Shown here piece after piece: positions 42,138 to 49,519 of a stretch of 64,000 nucleotides of DNA. The notes beneath the pieces are model-generated. The model was given only the letters and a program-made list of their open reading frames with translations. It did not search any database and was not told the origin of the DNA. Each line of letters starts with the position of its first letter. Position 1 is the stretch's first letter. A program made the position numbers and the translations under genes. Source of the stretch: Bacillota bacterium (GTDB lineage Bacteria > Bacillota > Clostridia > Lachnospirales > Lachnospiraceae); contig JAEWJZ010000030.1 of NCBI GenBank assembly GCA_023386315.1, positions 235,246-299,245 of the forward strand, given 5' to 3'.

Positions 42138-44306
42138 ATGGAAACAATTACACAAACAAACCGGACAATATTATTTTCAGAAATCAATCCGGAAAAGCTG
42201 AATTTACTCACCCTGATCGGAGATGTCAGAGGAAAGACAAGCCTTGATGATGACAAAATCAAGGAAATCAATGAAATGCTTCTGGTAGAAAGTTTTGCTG
42301 AATTTCTGGAGAAATTTGCTCCGGTTGTCTACTCCTGGTGCGATGCCAAGACCGGAAGCATCCAGTACAGTCTGGTGAAACCGGAAAATATTCCGGACAA
42401 CTGTATTACGGAAATCCCTCTTAACGAGATGAACGACCTTTTAAATATGCTGATCACTCTTCAGGGCGCAAAAGGGGCTATGGGAGTTGCCAATGTGGAC
42501 TTTAAGTTCAGCAATGTTCTTGATATGATTTCACCGAAAAAAATTATGGAAGATATCCGCCAGGTGAGAAAAGAGATTCAGTATACATACGGCAAGTACA
42601 TGGAACTGGATGACGAGGATCCCAAACGACTGGATATGGGAGATCAGTTAAACTTTCAGTTCGAGCAGGCAAGCCATAATTACAATAATGTTTTAGCCAT
42701 GCTTCCTCTTGCAATTGAAGATATAAAAACCCGTCTCCTTCTTGGAAGCGGGGAATCGGCACAGGGTGGACAGGAATTCAAAGCCGGTCTGTTAAGCATG
42801 GGGGATGATGGAGAATTAAAGATCCTGGAGATGAAACAGGAGGAGGGAACCCAGCTGGCAGTTGTAGATGATCATATTAATTCCAGTCTGGTACAGACAT
42901 TCCGGGATGACTATGATGCGTTAAATGATACACCTTCTGATTATGTAAGAGAGCTGGTTGTCAGAACTTTCTGTCCGCTTACTTCAACCGTGGAAAGCAG
43001 CGTAGACCGCGAATTAGAAGTTCGTAATTACAATACGTACCTTGAATTCTACAAAAAGAGCAAGGACGATTTTGTAAAGGCTGTAAAACCTCTGATTGAA
43101 AAAATCCTTGGCGTTAAGGCATTTTTCGATCAGTATCAGGTAAAAGAAAAAGGAATGCAGCCAAAACTGCTTATAACAAATATTCCTTTAGAGATGTTAG
43201 TGAAATCAAGTAATCTGCCAAGACTTTTAACCTACTTAAATACCACAAACGATAAAAATGAGTTTGAAAATACACTGTGGTTTGGAATTGTACCTGATGT
43301 AGAGCTCAATCAGTCCGGCGGCGGAAAACTTCAGAGAATGCGTTTTGCCGGTAATCAGAAAGTGAAGAAGCCTGGAACCAATTCCATGGAAAGTCTTGCT
43401 ACTTTGATGAATGCCATTACTCCTTATAAGATTACAACATTCTTCAGCTTTTCCACCGGTGAAGAAAGCACCTTCAGCTATGTGGCAACAGAAGGTATCG
43501 GAATCTTTAAAGATAAATGTACCCCTTTGATGAAGAAAGAGTACAGCGAATTTGTGGTTCCCTGTATTCCTAACGTAACGATTATACCAAAGGATAAATC
43601 AGGACTGATTCTGGATAACCGCATGGTGATCGATGAAGAGGGGAATGTTGCTCTTTCCCAGGAAAAAGAAGACATCATGAAGATGTGGATCGAGGGCGTT
43701 TATATAGGGGCGGCTTACGGTGCAGCAGGTATTGCAGCTTCCTGGCAGTGTCCGGAATATTTAAAACAAAGATTCCCCAATACATCCATGGAATATCCGG
43801 GTGTACGTTATGATATTGAAGCAGATGATAATGCCCTGCTGGTTACCACCAGTATGACAAAGGAAATCTCAGGATTTACCAATGCCATTAAAAATTCCAT
43901 TAACAATACCGGCTTTGGCTTTGTGTTTACTTCCGATAACGCTCAGCATAAGGGCAGAGATATCAGAAATATCATGGTTTACAAAGCAAGAAATTTACTG
44001 AGCAACGGAACCGAATTCGAACCCATTTACAAGACTCTTGTAGTTACCTACATTGAGAGAATGCTGCGTTTTTACAGCGGAGATTTCAAGCAGGACAAGA
44101 TCCTTAAATTCTTCAGCAATAATCCAAGTAGCCAGAAGAGCAAATGGGATGCAAACCGCCAGTACGTTAACTCCTTACTTCAGGATGGAGATGAACTGGA
44201 TTTCAATATAGATGAGAAAAATGGTATCTGCAATGTACAGCTAACGTTCAGCAATACAACGAGAAACTTAAAAGTTGAATTGACCAGAAAAGGACAGTCA
44301 GCGTAA
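42138..44306 (+). CDS. Contractile sheath-like protein (type VI/CIS family)
   Basis: About 722 residues (or 733 from ATG 42105; both starts have purine-rich upstream sequence). It lies directly before the tube genes, where sheath genes sit in contractile injection systems. Features seen: an N-terminal part with repeated 'ESFAEFLEKFAPVVYSW', a middle LVVRTFCPLTSTVESS / ELEVRNYNTYLEFY region, LWFGIVPDVELNQSGGGK, GVYIGAAYGAAGIAASWQCP, and a C-terminal beta pair (VQLTFSNTTRNLKVEL) of the type used for sheath handshakes. It is larger than TssC or phage sheaths, and no separate TssB is present. The call rests on context plus TssC-like look and needs a profile search. Confidence 0.65.
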   Translation: METITQTNRTILFSEINPEKLNLLTLIGDVRGKTSLDDDKIKEINEMLLVESFAEFLEKFAPVVYSWCDAKTGSIQYSLVKPENIPDNCITEIPLNEMNDLLNMLITLQGAKGAMGVANVDFKFSNVLDMISPKKIMEDIRQVRKEIQYTYGKYMELDDEDPKRLDMGDQLNFQFEQASHNYNNVLAMLPLAIEDIKTRLLLGSGESAQGGQEFKAGLLSMGDDGELKILEMKQEEGTQLAVVDDHINSSLVQTFRDDYDALNDTPSDYVRELVVRTFCPLTSTVESSVDRELEVRNYNTYLEFYKKSKDDFVKAVKPLIEKILGVKAFFDQYQVKEKGMQPKLLITNIPLEMLVKSSNLPRLLTYLNTTNDKNEFENTLWFGIVPDVELNQSGGGKLQRMRFAGNQKVKKPGTNSMESLATLMNAITPYKITTFFSFSTGEESTFSYVATEGIGIFKDKCTPLMKKEYSEFVVPCIPNVTIIPKDKSGLILDNRMVIDEEGNVALSQEKEDIMKMWIEGVYIGAAYGAAGIAASWQCPEYLKQRFPNTSMEYPGVRYDIEADDNALLVTTSMTKEISGFTNAIKNSINNTGFGFVFTSDNAQHKGRDIRNIMVYKARNLLSNGTEFEPIYKTLVVTYIERMLRFYSGDFKQDKILKFFSNNPSSQKSKWDANRQYVNSLLQDGDELDFNIDEKNGICNVQLTFSNTTRNLKVELTRKGQSA

Positions 44307-44418
44307 AACCTTTCTTTTCGGAATTTAAGAAAAGATATTTAAAATCGGTATCTCAAAGCCGTATTTATCCGGCTTATAGATTACAAAAAACATATATAAA
44401 AAGAATGGAGGAAAATTT

Positions 44419-44847
44419 ATGGGACTTAGAATGAAAATCACAGGTAGCGAATCCGTGGAACTGCGTGAGACAAGCATCACAAACGTGGTGTTTGGAGCAG
44501 ATATCCCCCACGATTCCAACGCAAGATCAACTGATCTTGGCTCAACGGTACTGATTGAAGGAAAGATACTGGCAGCAGTAGGCGGGGAAGCCGCAGACGA
44601 TACCAGCAAGCTGGCCAGATGGTCTCTTGTTCCGGCAGAGAATTCTGACTGCTACCGCAACGTTGAGATTGATGTGATCAACGCATCACAGGTGGTAAGA
44701 CAGATTACAGTACCCAATGCTTTCGTTGTGGACTACACAGAGGATTTTACAGATGAAACCGGTACCGGAATTTTCAAGCTTCTTATCAAACAGAAAAAGG
44801 ATAAGATGGTAAACTTGAAATTTGAAGGCGGATTCAGCGGAGAATAA
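44419..44847 (+). CDS. Inner tube (Hcp-like) protein 1
   Basis: 142 residues, all-beta in appearance, the size of Hcp or gp19-type tube subunits. It begins MGLRMKITGSESVEL and carries IPHDSNARSTDLGSTV, WSLVPAENSDCYRNVEIDVI and PNAFVVDYTEDF...GIFKLLIKQKKDK. The 'FVVDY.ED....G.G.FKL..KQKKD' end matches Hcp-like edge strands. It is followed by a second copy, roughly 55-60 percent identical by eye. GGAGGAAAATTT precedes the ATG. The hexameric ring that fills the sheath is the expected product. Confidence 0.8.
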   Translation: MGLRMKITGSESVELRETSITNVVFGADIPHDSNARSTDLGSTVLIEGKILAAVGGEAADDTSKLARWSLVPAENSDCYRNVEIDVINASQVVRQITVPNAFVVDYTEDFTDETGTGIFKLLIKQKKDKMVNLKFEGGFSGE

Positions 44848-44881
44848 TTAAAAAAAAGGAAAAGAAAGGAAGGAACCGATT

Positions 44882-45307
44882 ATGGGATTTACATTAAAAG
44901 TAGAAGGACCATCTACCATTGATTTAGGAACAATCAGCATTACAGGAGTGAAATTCAGAACCGATATTCCCCACGACTCCAATGCCCGTTCCACTGATCT
45001 TGGAAGCACTGTAGAAATTTCAGGAAAGATTTTAACAGCAGTGGACGGAGATCCCTTTGATGCAACAAGACAGCTGGGACTCTGGTCTTTAGTACCTGCA
45101 GAGAAATCTGACTGCTACCGGAAAGTAACCATCGAAGTAATTGCAGCTTCCCAGGTAGTTCGTAAATTTACATACCCCAATGCATTCGTAGTTGACTATA
45201 AGGAAGATTACGGCGATACCGAGGGTGTAGGTACATTTAAGCTGATTGTGAAGCAGAAAAAAGACAAGATGGCGCAAATCGCTGTGGAAGGCGGATACAG
45301 CGTGTAA
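44882..45307 (+). CDS. Inner tube (Hcp-like) protein 2
   Basis: 141 residues and a clear paralogue of the previous protein: the same IPHDSNARSTDLGSTV block, WSLVPAEKSDCYRKV, ASQVVRKF and PNAFVVDYKEDY. It begins MGFTLKVEGPSTIDLG. Differences cluster in the N-terminal strand and the loop after KILTAVDGD. Two tube genes with one sheath gene suggest specialised subunits, for instance a main tube and a tip or base ring. A GC-rich hairpin with a short T-run follows immediately. Confidence 0.8.
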   Translation: MGFTLKVEGPSTIDLGTISITGVKFRTDIPHDSNARSTDLGSTVEISGKILTAVDGDPFDATRQLGLWSLVPAEKSDCYRKVTIEVIAASQVVRKFTYPNAFVVDYKEDYGDTEGVGTFKLIVKQKKDKMAQIAVEGGYSV

Positions 45308-45315
45308 ACATGTGG

Positions 45316-45339
45316 GGGCTGCCGTTTGGCAGCCCTTTT
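45316..45339 (+). terminator. Hairpin/attenuator after the tube genes
   Basis: GGGCTGCC (45316-45323) pairs perfectly with GGCAGCCC (45328-45335) over a 4-nt loop, followed by TTTTC. It sits between tube 2 and the J-domain gene. It may end most transcripts so that the abundant sheath and tube are made in excess over the later genes. Confidence 0.8.
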
Positions 45340-45355
45340 CAGTAAGGATAATAAG

Positions 45356-45790
45356 ATGCTTAACTACTATAAGATTCTGGGGGTATCCTCACAGGCAACA
45401 GAAAAAGAGATCAAGGCAGCGTACAGAAAGCTGGCAAAAAAGTACCATCCGGATGTAATCAAGGATGATCCGGAGGGAAATAAAAAGATGTATGAAATCC
45501 AGGAAGCGTATGAAGTTCTTGGAGATGAAGAAAAGCGGAAGCGGTATGATCTTGGCTTCAGTGAAAACCGGGAAAGCACAAGACAGGAGCAGGGGAAAAA
45601 CGGCCGTGGCTATTCAAATAATGAAGAGGGTAAACCAGCTCCAGATTTAAGCCAGTTTGAACGCTTTTTTGGTTTTCAGCCTGGTAAGGGAATGGAAACC
45701 TATAAGGAGACCTGTAAAAACTCAAAAAAAACCACTGGCCCGGTAAATCCGGATGATTTGTTTTCTTCTTTTTTTGGCGTAAAAAAATGA
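45356..45790 (+). CDS. J-domain (DnaJ-like) protein of the injection-system locus
   Basis: About 144 residues. The J domain (1-65) begins [20 protein letters not shown] and has the invariant HPD in [11 protein letters not shown], then [15 protein letters not shown]. The remaining 75 residues are a low-complexity linker and a short tail ([10 protein letters not shown]...[13 protein letters not shown]); the Cys-repeat and substrate-binding domains of DnaJ are absent. J proteins stimulate Hsp70 ATPases, and an Hsp70-like ATPase is encoded 4 kb downstream in the same operon. The start is ATG 45356, with TAAGGATA upstream. Confidence 0.9.
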   Translation: MLNYYKILGVSSQATEKEIKAAYRKLAKKYHPDVIKDDPEGNKKMYEIQEAYEVLGDEEKRKRYDLGFSENRESTRQEQGKNGRGYSNNEEGKPAPDLSQFERFFGFQPGKGMETYKETCKNSKKTTGPVNPDDLFSSFFGVKK

Positions 45791-45809
45791 TGAAGGAGCC
45801 CGAAGGTGC

Positions 45810-46364
45810 ATGAAATCCATCAAAAAAAAGAAAATTGTACTTGATTTAGCAGTATTGATCTGCTCGGTTTTATTTAACCTGTGTTTCTTTTATTTAAACC
45901 GCAAAGGCATGTGGATACAGATTCCAATTGGAGCAGTTTCGATCCTGGCTCTGGCGGATATTCTTGTTTTAGTGACTCCCCACCATACAAAAATCAGACA
46001 AAGCGCAGCGGAGTATGGAACAATGTCTGGTGCCAGTCAGCTGGTGCTTCTGGATGAAAAGGAAAAACCAGTAAAATCCTGGGATCTGGCGGGAAAAACG
46101 GCTCTGATCATAGGAAAAAAGAATGAGGAAGAAGAGATTGATGTTGATTTAGAAGATTGTGAATACAGCACATTTATTGATCCTCAGCATGCAGTGCTTA
46201 ATTTTTGCCTGGATTCCTGGTATCTGGAGGATTTAGGCTCTCAAAATGGTGTAAAAATCAAAAAGGTGGAAGACGGCGGCTGTTATCAGGTAACAAACCG
46301 GCCTTGCAGACTATCGGCGGGAGATATTATTTACATAGCAAATACCCGTCTCTTATTGACATAA
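45810..46364 (+). CDS. Membrane-anchored FHA domain protein
   Basis: 184 residues. Two hydrophobic helices (about 9-28 and 34-55) precede a cytoplasmic FHA domain (about 95-184). In it LIIGKKNEEEEIDVDLEDCE matches the phosphothreonine-binding loop region, STFIDPQHAVL the loop with the conserved His, and WYLEDLGSQNGVKIK the closing G-S-x-N-G motif. The usual GR(S) is GKK, so phosphopeptide binding may be altered. FHA proteins regulate assembly in type VI systems. ORF spacing suggests translation as part of the operon. Confidence 0.85.
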   Translation: MKSIKKKKIVLDLAVLICSVLFNLCFFYLNRKGMWIQIPIGAVSILALADILVLVTPHHTKIRQSAAEYGTMSGASQLVLLDEKEKPVKSWDLAGKTALIIGKKNEEEEIDVDLEDCEYSTFIDPQHAVLNFCLDSWYLEDLGSQNGVKIKKVEDGGCYQVTNRPCRLSAGDIIYIANTRLLLT

Positions 46365-46387
46365 GAACATAGATTGGAGAGTAAAAC

Positions 46388-46885
46388 ATGAGCTTAGTAA
46401 GATGCCCAAACGGACACGTATTTAATGCAAGACGTTATGGAAATACCTGTCCATACTGTCAGATGAAATTAAAGGAAGAAACGGATGATACGAAACCCCT
46501 TGGTTTTGAACCGGCTGTTGAGCTGCTGCAGGAAGAAGTCAGCCCGGTATGCGGCTGGCTGGTATGCATAGCCGGAGCCAGAGTCGGAATGGATTATAAA
46601 ATTCATGGCGGCAAAAATTTTGTGGGCAGGGGAGATGACATGGATATCCAGATTCTGGGAGACAATGAGATCAACCGGAAGAATCACACCATAATTGTTT
46701 ACGATCAGAAAAAGAGAAACACGGTGATCCTGCCTGGCGATGCAGCAGGACTTGCCTATCTGAATGAAGAAGCGGTTTATATTCCCACAGAACTAAAACC
46801 ATATGATGTGATTGAGCTGGGAAAAAGCCGGTTCTTATTTGTACCTTTGTGCGGAGAAAATTTTGAATGGGATGATCAGAAATGA
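46388..46885 (+). CDS. Zinc-ribbon plus FHA-like domain protein
   Basis: 165 residues. The N-terminus has a CxxGH...CPYC zinc-ribbon (RCPNGHVFNARRYGNTCPYC). After a linker, residues about 55-155 look FHA-like: GWLVCIAGARVGMDYKIHGG, then NFVGRGDDMDIQILGDNEIN with RKNHTIIVYD, where GRG..D and the NH match FHA positions. The 4-nt overlap (ATGA) with the next gene indicates translational coupling. It may read phosphorylation marks inside the cell; no Ser/Thr kinase is encoded in the window. Confidence 0.78.
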   Translation: MSLVRCPNGHVFNARRYGNTCPYCQMKLKEETDDTKPLGFEPAVELLQEEVSPVCGWLVCIAGARVGMDYKIHGGKNFVGRGDDMDIQILGDNEINRKNHTIIVYDQKKRNTVILPGDAAGLAYLNEEAVYIPTELKPYDVIELGKSRFLFVPLCGENFEWDDQK

Positions 46886-47742
46886 TGCTGACAATAATGA
46901 TTGGTCTTGGAGCAGCTTTACTTGTTTTCAGCGCAGGCAGACTTCTTTTGTCTGCAGAGGAAATGAACAGGAACGAGGAAAATGAGTGTGAATCATTTGG
47001 CAGGTGTGTGATCAGCCAGACGATGGGAGATAAGGAAATACAGTCAGATCTGGCCGGATTCGAATCCAGCAGTGCAGGTACGCTGGCTGTGCTTACCGAT
47101 GGAATCGGAAAAGCAAATACAGGAAAAGTATGCGCCCAGACTGCCATGGATACCGTACTTGACGCTTATCAGCCCTATCAGGTTTTACATAATCCTGAGT
47201 ATTTTTTTAAAACATCCTTTCACGAAGCAAATCAAAGAGTGCAGAAGACACTGGGGGAACGAAGAGGAGGAACGTGTCTGGCTGCAGCTTTTGTGAATGG
47301 AATTACGTTTCATTACGGTCTGGCAGGTGATATCAGGATTGCCTTATTCAGAAATCAGGAACTGATTCCCATAAGCAAAGGACAGACTCTTAATGTTCTT
47401 GCATTAAATGCCTATCAGGACGGCGCATTATCCAGGCAGGAAACCATTTGGACAATGGAGGAGGACCGGATATGGAATTATCTTGGAATGGATGGATTCA
47501 AGGATATTGAAGTCTGTGACAAACCCATACGTTTAAAGCGGGGAGACATCATCATGATGATGACCAAGGGGATTTTTGATGTTCTGTCATGGGCAGAAAT
47601 GGAAGACATTTTATTAAGAGATTACACATTAAAGGAAAAAGCAGACAGCCTGATTATGGAAGCAGAACGGAAAAAAGGCGTGGAGAAAGAAAACGGAAGC
47701 GTAGTGTTAATAAAAGCGGAGGTGTCTGATGAGAAGAATTAA
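46882..47742 (+). CDS. Membrane-anchored PP2C-like protein, probably degenerate
   Basis: 286 residues with an N-terminal membrane helix (about 4-24) and a PP2C-like domain. The metal-site Asp is kept in AVLTDGIGKANTG, and GGTCLAAAFV plus YGLAGDIRIALFRN match PP2C core strands. However, the SDG motif that carries another metal ligand reads MMTKGIFD, and the terminal DN motif reads ENGSVVLIK. These changes suggest a weak or inactive phosphatase acting as a regulator. It is coupled to the genes on both sides (4-nt and 14-nt overlaps). Confidence 0.75.
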   Translation: MMLTIMIGLGAALLVFSAGRLLLSAEEMNRNEENECESFGRCVISQTMGDKEIQSDLAGFESSSAGTLAVLTDGIGKANTGKVCAQTAMDTVLDAYQPYQVLHNPEYFFKTSFHEANQRVQKTLGERRGGTCLAAAFVNGITFHYGLAGDIRIALFRNQELIPISKGQTLNVLALNAYQDGALSRQETIWTMEEDRIWNYLGMDGFKDIEVCDKPIRLKRGDIIMMMTKGIFDVLSWAEMEDILLRDYTLKEKADSLIMEAERKKGVEKENGSVVLIKAEVSDEKN

Positions 47743-49504
47743 CTCGGAATTCCGGACCCGGTATATCTCGGAGGAAGGGCATAAGCTGACAAACAGAGAT
47801 TACTTTGGTTATGTGGAGATGGATGACTTTGCCTGCTACGTGCTTGCAGACAGTCTTGACGGAGAGCTGGAGATCAACAGTGCAAAGCTGGTGGTTGAAA
47901 GTGTGATCCGCAGCTTTGTGGAAGGACCTTCCATGAAGAAAGGAAAGTTAAAGCACTACATAAATCTCGCCCACAAGGAGCTGCTTAAGCAGCGGGGAGG
48001 AATGCATCTGAAAGCTTCTGTTGTTCTGGTTGTTTCAGACTACAGAAACATTCGCTTTTTTTATGCAGGAAACAGCCGTTTTTATCTGGTCAGGAATGCC
48101 CGTATTTTAGTTAAGACAACAGATCAGTCCCTCACTGAAAATCTGCTTCGTGAGGAGCGGATCACCCTGGATCAGGCAGCTGATCACGAGGCACGGAATA
48201 ATCTGTATTCTTATCTTGGAGAGCGGGGGCAGCCGGAAATTTCAGGTTCTAAGAAAATCCGTCTGGAAGACGGAGACAGCTTTGCTCTTTTTACCAGAGG
48301 TGCATGGGAGAATTATGGCGAGGAAGAGTTTTTAGAAGCGGTTAAGGAGGCGACTGAACCGGGTGAAATTCTTGATAAAGCGGAAGATTCCATCCTTGGA
48401 AAACAGGAAACGGATGAGGTGGATAACTACAGTCTTGCCGTGACTTTTGTTGACAAGGTTTACCAGCCGCCTGCTAAGAAAATTACAGTAAAGAAGGTTT
48501 TGCTCATTGCACTTCCTATTCTCCTGGCAGTTGGAGGAATCAGCCTGGGTCTGTTCCTTCGCCACAGAAGCATAGAGCGTAAGGAAGAGAGTCTTAAAAT
48601 CCACATGGAAAGCGGTGAGGAGTATTTACGGTATGACAACTATTTAAAAGCATCTGAGGATTACAAAGAAGCAAAGAAGCTGGCTGATGGCTTAAAGAAG
48701 AAAAAGGAATCAAAAGAGGCAGATTTATATAAAAGGCTGGCGGATCAGATTCTTCTGGCTGATGATGCGATGAAAGGGGAAACGTATCAGAAAGCCCAGG
48801 ATCTCTATTTAAAAGCAAAAGATTTATCTGCAGAAGCAGGAAATGTGGGGAAACAATACATAGAAAGCCAGTTAAAACAAACCAGAGATTATATCAGTGT
48901 ATTTGATTTAATCGAGTCAGGGCAGCAAAAAGAGGGCTATGGCGAATTGGAAGGCGCATTAAAGGCTTACCGTGAGGCCAGAGACAAGGCAGCCTCCCTT
49001 TATTTTTCAGCAGGAAAAGAAGAGGCTATGGCAAAACAGGCCGCATTGGAAGAGAAGATGGATAAGGACAGCCAGAAAACGGCATCTGCCCAGGCCGCAG
49101 CCAAAGAAGAGAGTAAAGCAGCAAAAGAAGCAGAAGACGAGTCTGTGAAGGCGGACGAGGAAAAGGCAAAAAAGGAAGAGGACGAACAGCGGGAGCTGGA
49201 GAACCAGCAGAAGTTAAATGACCAGAAGAATGCCATTGATCTGGAAAATAAGGGGAATGAGCTTTTGGGCGACGGAAAGTATGAAAGCGCAATCACTTAT
49301 TATCAGACTGCGCAGGCAATTTATGTCCGCCTTGAGCTGTCAGATCTGGCAGATGGGTTAAATCAGAAGATTGCGGCAGCCAAAGCCGGAATTAAAGCAA
49401 AAGAAGCGGAAAAAGCCAGTTTGGAAAGTGATGCCGCATCAAAGGAAGAAACATCAGGAGATTACGGTCCTGGAGTTGACAGTAAAAAAACAGATAAAAA
49501 GTAA
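47729..49504 (+). CDS. PP2C-like domain, transmembrane helix and extracytoplasmic coiled-coil/TPR protein
   Basis: 591 residues. Residues 1-245 are a PP2C-like domain with NRDYFGYVEMDDFACYVLAD, KASVVLVVSDYRNIRFFYAG and a terminal DNYSLAVTF. GDSR is replaced by GNSR, and the SDG motif by FTRGAWE, so catalysis is doubtful. One membrane helix follows (about 256-276), then a long Lys/Glu/Ala-rich helical region with TPR-like repeats (EYLRYDNYLKASEDYKEAKK, NELLGDGKYESAITYYQTAQ). This places the helical part outside the membrane and the PP2C part in the cytoplasm. It may bridge signalling and an envelope anchor of the machine. Confidence 0.75.
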   Translation: MRRINSEFRTRYISEEGHKLTNRDYFGYVEMDDFACYVLADSLDGELEINSAKLVVESVIRSFVEGPSMKKGKLKHYINLAHKELLKQRGGMHLKASVVLVVSDYRNIRFFYAGNSRFYLVRNARILVKTTDQSLTENLLREERITLDQAADHEARNNLYSYLGERGQPEISGSKKIRLEDGDSFALFTRGAWENYGEEEFLEAVKEATEPGEILDKAEDSILGKQETDEVDNYSLAVTFVDKVYQPPAKKITVKKVLLIALPILLAVGGISLGLFLRHRSIERKEESLKIHMESGEEYLRYDNYLKASEDYKEAKKLADGLKKKKESKEADLYKRLADQILLADDAMKGETYQKAQDLYLKAKDLSAEAGNVGKQYIESQLKQTRDYISVFDLIESGQQKEGYGELEGALKAYREARDKAASLYFSAGKEEAMAKQAALEEKMDKDSQKTASAQAAAKEESKAAKEAEDESVKADEEKAKKEEDEQRELENQQKLNDQKNAIDLENKGNELLGDGKYESAITYYQTAQAIYVRLELSDLADGLNQKIAAAKAGIKAKEAEKASLESDAASKEETSGDYGPGVDSKKTDKK

Positions 49505-49519
49505 AGTGAGGAAATGTAC

